The notes under the pieces were generated by a model. The model worked only from the letters and a program-made list of their open reading frames with translations, ran no database searches and had not been told where the DNA came from. This document shows positions 8,163 through 15,796 of a stretch of DNA of 36,443 bases, piece by piece. Positions within the stretch are counted from its first letter, which is position 1; each line of letters begins with the position of its first letter. The translations under genes were made by a program, and so were the position numbers. Source of the stretch: an uncultured Acetobacteraceae bacterium (lineage in GTDB: Bacteria > Pseudomonadota > Alphaproteobacteria > Acetobacterales > Acetobacteraceae); assembly GCA_903877125.1 (NCBI GenBank), contig CAIRCM010000228.1, positions 1-36,443 of the forward strand, written 5' to 3'.

Positions 8163-9137
8163 TTACTTCAAAGGAGACATCGAGTACGCCTGCTCAATCA
8201 GCGTCACCGCCGCCGCGTTGTCCGACAGATCGGCAATCGGCTTACGCCCGTCACGCACCCGTGCCAGCGTGTCGCGCACGAATTCAGGGTAGAAGAAGAC
8301 GTTGGTCAGCTTCATCTCCCGCGTCGTGCGCACCCGATCATTCGTAACGATCTCCAGCATCCCATTCTCGCGGGCGGAGAAATAATGCCCCTCGGTCCGG
8401 ATGCTGTAGTGCATGTCGAAGACCGAGTTCGGCGCGGGATACAGATATCCGGTTTCGACCATGCAGGACGCCCCGCCGCCCTGCATCATCATCACAGCAT
8501 GATCTTCGATGTTCAGGTGCTCGGCGCGGTTGGACATCATCGCGCCTGTCACCTGGAAGTCCGCGCCCGGTAACAGCACCCGGCAGAGGTCGACGAAATG
8601 GATGCCCAAATTCAGCAGCGGCCCCCCGCCGGACTGCGCCCGGTCGATCACCCAGGTCACGTTCTGCTGGTGATACCGGTTCACCATCCCGCCGACGAAT
8701 TTGAACATGAGGTAGTGCAACGCCTCGTTCGCCGCGATCTCCCGGATGGTGTCGATGATCGGACAATAGCGAAACACCATCGGCACGGCGGCGAAGACGT
8801 TCGCGGCGGCGGCGCGGGCGGCGATGTCCTGGGCCTCCGCCGCGTTCAGGGCGCAGGGCTTTTCCATCGCGAAGGGGATGCGGTGTTCGATCAGGAAACG
8901 GGCTTCCTCGGCCATGTCGCAGTGCCGCCCCAAGGCGAAAGCGAAGTCGGGCCGCAACTTGGCGCACATCTCCCTATAGTCGGCGAAAGCGGGGCAGCCG
9001 GCTTTGGCGGCGGCGGGGCCGGCACGGGCCACATCAGGGTCCGACACGCCGACGATCTGGACATCCGGCATGTCGACCGCGGGATCCAGATAGAAGGGAG
9101 TGTGCCAGTGAGACACGCCGATCAGCACGATGCGCAT
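8163..9137 (-). CDS. Gfo/Idh/MocA family oxidoreductase
   Basis: This 324-residue NAD(P)-dependent dehydrogenase has a Rossmann strand at residues 1-15 (MRIVLIGVSHWHTPF) and the typical MEKPCALN segment, equivalent to the conserved EKP motif. The C-terminal part has GGGPLLNLGIHFVDL, the usual catalytic GGxxxDxGxHxxD region in a variant form. AAGGA precedes the ATG at 9137, which is favoured over the in-frame Met at 9224. It may act on a sugar, inositol or sugar acid; neighbouring dgoK hints at sugar-acid metabolism. Three GATACA motifs at 9177-9223 upstream could be operator half-sites. Confidence 0.88.
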   Translation of the reverse strand: MRIVLIGVSHWHTPFYLDPAVDMPDVQIVGVSDPDVARAGPAAAKAGCPAFADYREMCAKLRPDFAFALGRHCDMAEEARFLIEHRIPFAMEKPCALNAAEAQDIAARAAAANVFAAVPMVFRYCPIIDTIREIAANEALHYLMFKFVGGMVNRYHQQNVTWVIDRAQSGGGPLLNLGIHFVDLCRVLLPGADFQVTGAMMSNRAEHLNIEDHAVMMMQGGGASCMVETGYLYPAPNSVFDMHYSIRTEGHYFSARENGMLEIVTNDRVRTTREMKLTNVFFYPEFVRDTLARVRDGRKPIADLSDNAAAVTLIEQAYSMSPLK

Positions 9138-9176
9138 GGTTCGATCCTTGGTTGGTTGGCACATGCTAGTCCCGGC

Positions 9177-9223
9177 GATACAGACGATACAAATCTCCCG
9201 GAAAATGACATCGCAATGATACA
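9177..9223. promoter_or_regulatory. Three GATACA/TGTATC half-sites in a divergent promoter region
   Basis: GATACA occurs at 9177-9182, 9186-9191 and 9218-9223, all in the same orientation, in the 294-bp region between the divergently transcribed Gfo/Idh/MocA gene and the binding-protein gene. This could be a regulator binding array. No cognate regulator gene is adjacent, so it remains a pattern only. Confidence 0.3.
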
Positions 9224-9431
9224 ATTTCCCCTGTAAGGAAGTCCTACCAGCCAGTTAGGCTTGGATGTTCGGCATAGGCGGGGTTACCCCATACCCTCCC
9301 TTCTAAGCCGGCACCGGCCAGGGTGCGTTTGTTCTCAGCGGTACCCCTCCGCCGAGGACGGCCTGTTTGGCACCCTGGTCGGTTCTTTTTTCTCCCTCTA
9401 CTGTGGCGCCTTCGATGAAGGGAAAGCCGCG

Positions 9432-10331
9432 ATGATCGTTCTGTCGGAGAATTTCCGAGCGCTGTTTTACGCGCCGTTCTATGCCGCCCATGAAATCGGC
9501 GCGTTCGCCGCCGAGGGTGTGCAAGTCGCCCATCGCGACACCGCATCCCCGGGGGAGGCAATGGCCGATCTTCTCGCCGGTCGCACCGATGTCATGTGGG
9601 GCGGACCGCTGCGCGTCCTGCTTACCCATCAGGCGGACCCCGCATCCGCCGTGGTCTGCTTCTGCGACGTGGTGGCGCGCGACCCGTTCTTCGTCATCGG
9701 CCGCACGCCCCAGCCCGATTTTTTGCCCCGCGACCTGCTGGGACAGCGGTTCGCCTCGGTGTCCGAGGTGCCGACACCCTGGCTGTGTCTCCAGGACGAC
9801 CTGCGGCGAGCGGGCGTCGACCCCGCTGCGCTAAACCGCGTCGCAGGCGCGACAATGGCCGACAATGTTGCCGCGCTGCGAGCCGGCCGACTCGACGCGG
9901 TGCAGTTGTTCCAGCCATACGCCGAGAGCCTTCTCGCGACCGGCGAGGGCCACGTCTGGTACGCCGCCGCCAACCGCGGCCTGACCGCCTACACCACCCT
10001 GGTCACCCGCCGAGCGACGCTGGCCGCTCGGCGCGATGAACTGGCGGCGATGGTCCGGGCGATATACCGCGCACTCCGCTGGATCGGCGCGACCGAGGGG
10101 ATCGAGGTCGCTCGGGTTCTCGCGCGCTATTTCCCGGATGTGCCGGCCGCCCTGTTCGCCGCCGCGATCGACCGCTACCGGGCTTTGCATCTGTACGGCC
10201 CCGATCCGGTGACCCGGCAGGAGGGGTTCGACCGGCTGGCCGCGGCCATGCTCTCCGGCGGAGCGCTCAAGGCCCTGATTCCCTTCGCGGAATGCGTCGA
10301 TAATAGCCTCGCCGAAGCGGCGGTGGCATAG
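9432..10331 (+). CDS. NMT1/THI5-like substrate-binding protein lacking a signal peptide
   Basis: This 299-residue protein is of the periplasmic-binding type II fold (NMT1/THI5/SsuA group). Fold-typical parts are FYAPFYAAHEIGAFAAEGVQV near the N-terminus, AMADLLAGRTDVMWGGPLRVL in the first lobe, and DNVAALRAGRLDAVQLFQPYAE in the second. The ATG at 9432 follows AAGGGAAAG. The in-frame upstream extension to 9261 shows no signal-peptide profile, and no permease or ATPase gene is nearby. It may be a cytosolic sensor, a pyrimidine-synthesis-like enzyme or a decayed transporter component. The 3' end lies inside a 25-bp tandem repeat. Confidence 0.8.
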   Translation: MIVLSENFRALFYAPFYAAHEIGAFAAEGVQVAHRDTASPGEAMADLLAGRTDVMWGGPLRVLLTHQADPASAVVCFCDVVARDPFFVIGRTPQPDFLPRDLLGQRFASVSEVPTPWLCLQDDLRRAGVDPAALNRVAGATMADNVAALRAGRLDAVQLFQPYAESLLATGEGHVWYAAANRGLTAYTTLVTRRATLAARRDELAAMVRAIYRALRWIGATEGIEVARVLARYFPDVPAALFAAAIDRYRALHLYGPDPVTRQEGFDRLAAAMLSGGALKALIPFAECVDNSLAEAAVA

Positions 10332-10365
10332 TCCCACCGAAGCGGCGGTGGCATAGTCTCGCCGG
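10304..10365. repeat. 25-bp tandem repeat spanning a stop codon
   Basis: Unit copies run 10304-10328 and 10329-10353, with a partial third at 10354-10365. Each starts TAG(C/T)C and contains CGAAGCGGCGGTGGCA. The TAG stop of the binding-protein gene lies at the junction of copies 1 and 2, so slippage here would change the C-terminus or the spacing to the next gene. Confidence 0.85.
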
Positions 10366-10388
10366 TTTGGATTTCAGGAGCCTCCCCC

Positions 10389-11525
10389 ATGCCCGACGGG
10401 TTTTCCTTCCACGGCGACACGCTGATCGTCGACATGGTCCGCAAGTTCTCGCAGGACCGGCTGGCCCCACACGCCGCCGCCCGCGAAAAAGCCGGCCGGA
10501 TCGAGGCGGACATCGTCCGGGAACTTGGCGAACTCGGCATCCTCGGCGCCACCACCTCGGCCGATTGGGATGGGTCGGAGATCGATCCCGTCACCTACGC
10601 GATGCTGCTGGAGGAAATCGCCGCCGGGGACGGATCGGTGTCCACGCTGGTCTCCGTACATAATTCCCCCACCTGCATCGTGGTGGGCAATTATGGCACG
10701 GACGCGCAAAAGGACCGGTGGCTGCGGCCTTTGGCACGCGGGGAGCATGTGGGGTCGTTTGGCCTGACCGAACCCCAGGCGGGGTCGGACGCCTCGGCGC
10801 TCCGTACCCGGGCGGTGCGCAAGGGCGATGTCTACGTGGTGAACGGGGCAAAGCAGTTTATTTCGAACGCCGCCCATCCTGGAAGCCTCGTGTTCTTCGC
10901 CGTCACCGATCCCACCGCGGGGAAGCGCGGTTTGTCGGCTTTCATTGTCGACAAGAACACACCGGGCTTCTCCATCGCACGGGTCGAGGAGAAGCTGGGC
11001 CAGAAAGCGTCGGATACCTGTGCGCTGAGCTTCGAGGATATGGAAGTCCCGGTGGCCCAGCGCATTGGCGCCGAAGGGGAGGGGTACAAGATCGCCCTCT
11101 CCACGCTCGAATCCGGGCGCATCGGCATCGCCTCCCAGGCGGTGGGCATGGCTCGTGCGGCACTGGACTATGCGATCGGCTATGCGCGGGAGCGGAAGGC
11201 GTTCGGCGGAGCGATCATCGACTTCCAGGCGGTGGGCTTCCGGCTCGCGGATGCGAAAACCCGGCTGGAGGCGGCGCGGCAACTGACCTTGCACGCGGCG
11301 CGACTGAAGGCGGAAGGAAAGCCAGCGTTGGAGGCCGCCTGCATGGCCAAACTGTTCGCGTCCGAAGCGGCGGAGGCGATCTGTACGGCGGCCATCCAGA
11401 CGCTCGGGGGGTACGGGTTCCTGGCGGATTATCCGGTGGAGCGGATTTATCGGGATGTTCGGGTTTGCCAGATTTATGAGGGGACTTCGGACGTGCAGAA
11501 GCTGATTTTGCAACGGATGTTGTAG
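10389..11525 (+). CDS. Acyl-CoA dehydrogenase
   Basis: This 378-residue flavoenzyme oxidises an acyl-CoA to the 2-enoyl-CoA and passes electrons to ETF. The FAD/substrate motif SFGLTEPQAGSDAS is in the middle domain, followed by NGAKQFISNA. The C-terminal helical domain carries RKAFGGAIIDFQ, TLGGYGFLADYPVERIYRD and IYEGTSDVQ with the catalytic Glu at about 364. The length matches the short/medium-chain family. CAGGAG lies upstream of the ATG. It follows the binding-protein gene by 57 nt and may be co-transcribed; the substrate is unknown. Confidence 0.93.
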   Translation: MPDGFSFHGDTLIVDMVRKFSQDRLAPHAAAREKAGRIEADIVRELGELGILGATTSADWDGSEIDPVTYAMLLEEIAAGDGSVSTLVSVHNSPTCIVVGNYGTDAQKDRWLRPLARGEHVGSFGLTEPQAGSDASALRTRAVRKGDVYVVNGAKQFISNAAHPGSLVFFAVTDPTAGKRGLSAFIVDKNTPGFSIARVEEKLGQKASDTCALSFEDMEVPVAQRIGAEGEGYKIALSTLESGRIGIASQAVGMARAALDYAIGYARERKAFGGAIIDFQAVGFRLADAKTRLEAARQLTLHAARLKAEGKPALEAACMAKLFASEAAEAICTAAIQTLGGYGFLADYPVERIYRDVRVCQIYEGTSDVQKLILQRML

Positions 11526-11620
11526 AGGGTGACGGTTTGGCGGGGTGAAGCGGCCTTCGCGATTTTAAGTGGACGCTTTTAGTCCGTTCCGGTCGCAGCG
11601 TTTTGTGGTATGCTCAATCT

Positions 11621-11803
11621 ATGAACTATAGCTCACCAGACAAGCCCGTTCCTGAAGCAATCGTCGCCAGCCTCGCCCGCAGTGAGGCCCAGATTGCGGC
11701 CGGCCAGATTGTGCCGTTGGAGCCGGTGCTGGACCGGTTGCGCGCCAGCATTGCGCGGATGCAAGCCCAGGAGACGCCAGCGCCGCCTGCCCCCAATGCA
11801 TGA
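11621..11803 (+). CDS. Type II antitoxin partner of a ParE-like toxin
   Basis: This 60-residue acidic/amphipathic protein contains ARSEAQIAAGQIVPLEPVLD and a C-terminal helix, matching small antitoxins annotated beside RelE/ParE toxins. Its stop overlaps the toxin start (ATGA at 11800-11803), the usual antitoxin-first arrangement. An in-frame ATG at 11603 is also possible. A TATGCT hexamer at 11609-11614 is close to the ATG and could be a -10 element of a nearly leaderless transcript, but no good -35 is visible. The base composition is more AT-rich than the flanking genes. Confidence 0.72.
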   Translation: MNYSSPDKPVPEAIVASLARSEAQIAAGQIVPLEPVLDRLRASIARMQAQETPAPPAPNA

Positions 11804-12096
11804 TAGCGCTTAGTCCCGAAGCCGAAGCCCAGCTTGACGCTCTGATTGCTCATTACGAAGCGCTGGGCCGCGTTGAAGCGTCGGTCAATCTCCTCAGTGC
11901 TCTTGAACGCGCGAGGGCGCGCATCGCGGCAAAGCCGGAGGCGGGCTTACCCGCGCCGCGTCCCTATCCTTCGCTTGCGAAGGCTGGCCGTCGCTGGATT
12001 ATCGAAGGTCGCTATTGGGTTTCCTATAGCCTGACGACCCCGCCGGTTATATCCGGCGTTTTCTACGCGATGGCCGACATTCCCAATCGCCTTTAG
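11800..12096 (+). CDS. RelE/ParE family toxin
   Basis: This 98-residue protein has the ParE/RelE fold pattern: N-terminal helix LSPEAEAQLDALIAHYEALG, a second helix ALERARARIAAKPEAG, then the strand series RRWIIEGRYWVSYS and ISGVFYAMAD. ParE-type toxins inhibit gyrase and RelE types cleave mRNA; the sequence does not settle which. It is translationally coupled to the antitoxin. The TAG stop is contributed by the first bases of the structured repeat that follows. Confidence 0.8.
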   Translation: MIALSPEAEAQLDALIAHYEALGRVEASVNLLSALERARARIAAKPEAGLPAPRPYPSLAKAGRRWIIEGRYWVSYSLTTPPVISGVFYAMADIPNRL

Positions 12097-12196
12097 AGTG
12101 TGATCGCCAAAGGTGGAACCACACGGCGGCGTGAATCACGCGATCAAACAAAGGCCTATAGAGCAGGATAGGGTCAACTTGACCCTATCCTGCTCT
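12093..12196. repeat. Structured intergenic repeat (B+C units), copy 2
   Basis: Unit B (12093-12153) matches 110-168 and 31261-31321, including GCGTGAATCACGC and GCGATCAAACAAAG. Unit C is a nearly perfect hairpin with 18-nt arms at 12160-12177 and 12179-12196 and a single central base. Aligned with the hairpin at 177-209, the stem shows two compensated base-pair changes. The element starts at the stop codon of the toxin gene. Confidence 0.88.
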
Positions 12197-12475
12197 AACG
12201 GGTGTCGCGTTTTCTTACGACCGCACCCATCAGCGCGGAGAATTTGGCCATGTCCATGATTGCCTCACCAACATTGAGGCCGGATACCTATGTCCTGTTG
12301 AATATCTTGCCGCCATCAAGGCTCGAATGGCTCAGGCAGCAGAGTTCGAACGTAGCCAGGGTTTGTCGCCTATCGGCCTCCCCGCAAGCCCCGCGTTAGC
12401 CCGACGTATCGCCCTTCAAAGAAGGGCGATACGTCGGCAGCACAAGACGAGCCGCGGTCGCCTAGCCCCCAATCC
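12197..12475. other. Intergenic region with no supported gene
   Basis: Short ORFs exist on the plus strand but none has a family pattern, a convincing ribosome-binding site or codon use like the neighbours. One frame (about 12230-12440) stays open without a clear start and might be a gene remnant. The region ends in the hairpin at 12401-12437. Confidence 0.5.
12401..12437. other. Perfect 17-bp hairpin with 3-nt loop
   Basis: Arms 12401-12417 and 12421-12437 are exact complements around an AAA loop. No T-run follows on either strand, so it is not a standard intrinsic terminator. It lies 39 nt beyond the 3' end of the cinA-like gene and could be a rho-assisted 3' end or an unrelated dispersed palindrome. 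Confidence 0.75.
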
Positions 12476-12961
12476 CTACCCCAACCGCGACAGCAACGCC
12501 TCCATCGCCTTCGCCGCAAACGCCCGCATATTCCCAATCCGGTCCCCGTTCCCGGTCTCCAGCGTCAACGCCGTCGTCCCCCCAGGCCCGGCGATCGCGA
12601 TGCACGTATGCCCCGCTTTATCCCCATACCGGTTTCCCGTCGGCCCCGTGGCCCCCGTCTCCCCGAGCCCCCAAGTCGCCTCCAGCTTCTCCGCCACCCG
12701 CTCCGCCAGCAACGACGCGTAAGGCTCTGTCGAAGCCCGCTCGATCGGCGCCGGCAACGGGTTCGGAATATCCATGAACGCCGACCGCGCATAAGCGGTG
12801 TAAATCACCGACCCACCCCGGAAATACGCGGAAGCCCCGCCCACCGACAGCAAAGCGGCCGAGATCAGCCCCCCGGTCGAGGATTCCGCGATCCCCACCG
12901 TCTCCCCTCGTTCCTTCAACCGGGCGCCGATCTTCTCGGCCAGCGGCAACAAATCCTGCAT
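12476..12961 (-). CDS. CinA C-terminal-domain protein (nicotinamide-nucleotide amidase family)
   Basis: This 161-residue stand-alone CinA C-terminal domain corresponds to PncC/YgaD. Family proteins deamidate nicotinamide mononucleotide for NAD recycling. The signature VGIAESSTGGLISAALLSVGGASAYFxGG spans about 22-50, and GETGATGPTG is in the loop at about 99-108. The N-terminal competence/damage domain of full-length CinA is absent. The gene starts 3 nt after the stop of the upstream dehydrogenase, with GGGAGTG as ribosome-binding site, so it is the last gene of a three-gene operon. Its link to two sugar-type dehydrogenases is unexplained. Confidence 0.9.
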   Translation of the reverse strand: MQDLLPLAEKIGARLKERGETVGIAESSTGGLISAALLSVGGASAYFRGGSVIYTAYARSAFMDIPNPLPAPIERASTEPYASLLAERVAEKLEATWGLGETGATGPTGNRYGDKAGHTCIAIAGPGGTTALTLETGNGDRIGNMRAFAAKAMEALLSRLG

Positions 12962-12964
12962 GGT

Positions 12965-13957
12965 TCACACTCCCTTTTCGATAATGGCCTGAATCACGCG
13001 CTGTGTATCCAGTGCCTCTTCTCCCGGAATCGCACTGTCCCGGTCGTTCTCGACGGCATCGAGGAAATCGCGCCACAGATCCCGATGCGCATCATGCGCG
13101 AACGACATATGCAGCACCCCGCTGCCTGACCCGCCCGCGTCCTCGAAATTTTCGCGCCGGCCGTCATGCCAGGCCACCGCCAAACTTCCGCCCTCCAGCG
13201 TAGCCGACCCCAACGTGCCGATGATTTTGATCTCCCCCGCGCTGCCCGGATAAGCGGCGGTGGTCGCCACGATCGTCCCCGGCGCACCGTTACCCAGCCG
13301 CACCAACGCCGAGGCATAGTCCTCGGTCTCCATCCGGTGCACCTCGGTGGTGCGCAACTGCGACGCCTCGACCTTCGAAATCCCCACCAGCCAGCGGAAC
13401 AGATCGATCTGATGAATGGCCTGGGTGATCAGCACCCCGCCGCCGTCGCGCGCCAGCACCCCGCGCCCCGGCTCGTCATAATACGATTGCGGCCGCCACC
13501 AAGGCACCGTCAGCCAGGCCGCCTGAACGGTGCCGAGCGCACCCTCGCCCAGCAGCGCCTTCAGTCGCATATTGCCGACCCGAAACCGCTGCTGCAGCAC
13601 CACCCCCAGACGCTTCCCCGATGCGCGGGCCGCGGCAACCAGCGCCTCTGACCGCGCCGGCGTCACCTCCAGCGGTTTCTCGCAAAGAACATGTTTCCCG
13701 GCCGCCAAAGCGGCCTCGACCACCTCCAGATGCGTATTCGCCGGCGTCAGCACCAGCACCGCCCCCACCGCCGGGTCGGCCAAAGCCGCGCCGAGGTCGG
13801 TCGTTACCGGAAATCCATAGGTGTCCGCGACCGGCTGTAACCGGCTCGTCGTCCGAGCCACCGCCCAGACCACCCGAACGCGGTCGTTCAAATCCACCAG
13901 GCTCCGCGCATGCGGCGGGAACCCGTTGGCGACCCCGATAACAGCAACCCCGATCAT
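12965..13957 (-). CDS. Gfo/Idh/MocA family oxidoreductase
   Basis: This 330-residue dehydrogenase starts with the Rossmann segment MIGVAVIGVANGFPPHARSL, has the nucleotide-specific VLTPANTHLEVVEAALAAGK and the catalytic-site motif CEKPLEV. The C-terminal domain has GGGVLITQAIHQIDLFRWL, the usual conserved GG...HxxD block. The start ATG overlaps the stop of the next dehydrogenase upstream (ATGA at 13957-13954). Two adjacent members of equal length suggest sequential or heteromeric action on one polyol or sugar. Confidence 0.9.
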   Translation of the reverse strand: MIGVAVIGVANGFPPHARSLVDLNDRVRVVWAVARTTSRLQPVADTYGFPVTTDLGAALADPAVGAVLVLTPANTHLEVVEAALAAGKHVLCEKPLEVTPARSEALVAAARASGKRLGVVLQQRFRVGNMRLKALLGEGALGTVQAAWLTVPWWRPQSYYDEPGRGVLARDGGGVLITQAIHQIDLFRWLVGISKVEASQLRTTEVHRMETEDYASALVRLGNGAPGTIVATTAAYPGSAGEIKIIGTLGSATLEGGSLAVAWHDGRRENFEDAGGSGSGVLHMSFAHDAHRDLWRDFLDAVENDRDSAIPGEEALDTQRVIQAIIEKGV

Positions 13958-14946
13958 GGCCGCACCTCCGCCGAATAGCGTGTCGCTCGGGCCTGCGCGT
14001 CCAACGCCAGGGCGCACATCGCGAACACCGGCTCCTGCGGCAGTGTTTTGGCAAGGAAATCCCGATAGTAGGTGACCGCCAACGTCGAACAATCCACGTG
14101 CCGCGTCCCCGACTTGTTGGCGATGAACATGTGGTCGGTGCCCGGTCGCCCCTCGATATCCAGGTTCTTTCGCAATTCCAGCGTTCCTTCGGTTCCGACC
14201 AGAAACAGGCGCCCGTCGCCCCAGGTCGGCAAGCCATCGGGCGTGAACCAGTCCATCCGGCAGTACCCTCGCACAGACGGCGTTTGCAGCACGAGTTCGG
14301 CGAAATCCTCGAACCCCGGCGGTTCGGTGCCGAACGCACCCACGGTCGCCGAAACGATCTCCGCCGTCTCGGTTCCGGCGAAGGCCAGGAACGTGTCGAT
14401 CGCATGCACCCCGATATCGTTGATGATGCCCCCATAGGCCGGCTTGTCGAAGAACCAGCCCGGCCGCAGCGCCCGGTTCAGCCGATGCGGTGCCAGATTG
14501 ACCATCTGCACCAGCCGCCCCAACTCTCCCGACCGCACAACGCTCAGCGCTGCCTGGATCGACGGTGAGGCCACCCGCCCCACGCAGATCGACCAGACCC
14601 GCCCGGTCTCCCGCACCGCTGCCCTTACGGCGGCAAGCTGTTCAGCCGTCGTCACCCCCGGTTTGTCGCACAATACGTCCTTACCCGCCCGCATCGCCCG
14701 GATCGACAGTGCGGCCCGATCGGACGGCTTGGCCGCGATCACCACGAAATCGATCGAGGGATCGTCCAGCAGGCGTTGCCGAAACACCGCGGGAACCCGC
14801 GGAAAACGCTTGCGGAATCCGGCCAGCACGCGGCCGTCCGTCGTCACCGGATCATACCCGACACATTCCGCGCCGGCGGCCAGCAGGCCCTCGGTCAGGT
14901 CGTAGATATGCCGATGATCCAACCCGATCGCCGCGAACCGCGCCAT
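13954..14946 (-). CDS. Gfo/Idh/MocA family oxidoreductase
   Basis: This 330-residue protein is the first gene of the minus operon. It has a Rossmann start (MARFAAIGLDHRHIYDLTEGLL), the segment VVIAAKPSDRAALSIRAMRAGKD, the motif CDKPGVTTAEQ (variant of EKP, with Asp replacing Glu) and YGGIINDIGVHAIDTFLAF, equivalent to GGG.l.DiGvHxiD. GGGAGGAAGGA lies directly before the ATG at 14946, which settles this start over the in-frame 15027. It is a probable NAD(P)-dependent sugar or polyol dehydrogenase of unknown substrate, transcribed divergently from the SDR gene. Confidence 0.9.
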   Translation of the reverse strand: MARFAAIGLDHRHIYDLTEGLLAAGAECVGYDPVTTDGRVLAGFRKRFPRVPAVFRQRLLDDPSIDFVVIAAKPSDRAALSIRAMRAGKDVLCDKPGVTTAEQLAAVRAAVRETGRVWSICVGRVASPSIQAALSVVRSGELGRLVQMVNLAPHRLNRALRPGWFFDKPAYGGIINDIGVHAIDTFLAFAGTETAEIVSATVGAFGTEPPGFEDFAELVLQTPSVRGYCRMDWFTPDGLPTWGDGRLFLVGTEGTLELRKNLDIEGRPGTDHMFIANKSGTRHVDCSTLAVTYYRDFLAKTLPQEPVFAMCALALDAQARATRYSAEVRP

Positions 14947-15044
14947 TCCTTCCTCCCTTGCCCAACAACACGCTCGCACCATCTTGGCCTGCTCGCAACC
15001 AAGGTCCAGAATAGGGGGGAGCAACACCGAACGGGAGGAACCCC

Positions 15045-15791
15045 ATGGCAGACAAGATCGCCGCGATTACAGGCGCGGGCAGCGGAATTGGGCGGGCCTC
15101 CGCCTTGGCCCTCATGGCGAGCGGCTGGTCGGTCGCCCTGCTCGGACGCCGCAAGGACGCGCTGGAGGAAACCGCGGGCATGGCCACCGGCGGCCATTCG
15201 CTGATTCTGCCGACGGATGTGTCCTCCCCCGATGAGGTCGCCGCGACCTTCAAAGCTATCCAGGACAAGTTCGGCCGGTTGGACATGCTGTTCAACAATG
15301 CCGGCGGCAACGTGCCCACCACGAACTTCGGCGACATGACGTGGGAAGGCTGGAAAGGCGTCGTCGATGTCAACCTCAACGGCATGTTCCTGTGCGCCCT
15401 GGCCGCGTTCAAGATGATGAAGGCGCAGGACCCGATGGGTGGGCGGATCATCAACAACGGCTCGATCTCCGCGCACAACCCGCGGCCAGGCTCATCGGCC
15501 TATACCACCACCAAACATGCGGTCACCGGCCTGACCAAGTCGATCGCGCTGGATGGCCGGCAGTTCGACATCTGCGCCTCGCAGATCGACATCGGCAACG
15601 CCGCCACGCCGATGACCGCCAAATCCACCAACGGTCAGTTGCAGCCCTACGGCCAGATGGCGGTGGAGCCGCGCATGGACGTCGCCCATGTCGGCGCCCA
15701 GGTGGCATTCATGGCGAACCTGCCGCTGGATGCGAACGTCCAGTTCGTGACCATCATGGCCACGAAAATGCCCTGGATCGGTCGGGGCTAG
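15045..15791 (+). CDS. Short-chain dehydrogenase/reductase (SDR)
   Basis: This 248-residue classical SDR has the TGAGSGIG cofactor motif at 9-16, NNAGG at about 84-88, catalytic Ser near 140, and YTTTK (Tyr153/Lys157). An Arg-rich GRRKD after the second strand suggests NADP(H). GGGAGGAACCCC precedes the ATG. It probably oxidises or reduces a hydroxyl/keto group, perhaps with the divergent sugar-type dehydrogenases. The carboxylesterase gene begins 5 nt after its stop. Confidence 0.92.
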   Translation: MADKIAAITGAGSGIGRASALALMASGWSVALLGRRKDALEETAGMATGGHSLILPTDVSSPDEVAATFKAIQDKFGRLDMLFNNAGGNVPTTNFGDMTWEGWKGVVDVNLNGMFLCALAAFKMMKAQDPMGGRIINNGSISAHNPRPGSSAYTTTKHAVTGLTKSIALDGRQFDICASQIDIGNAATPMTAKSTNGQLQPYGQMAVEPRMDVAHVGAQVAFMANLPLDANVQFVTIMATKMPWIGRG

Positions 15792-15796
15792 CACCG

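Noticed and set aside
12202-12399. 65-residue plus-strand ORF after repeat copy 2
   Set aside because: No ribosome-binding site, no similarity to a known family, and starts inside non-coding sequence.
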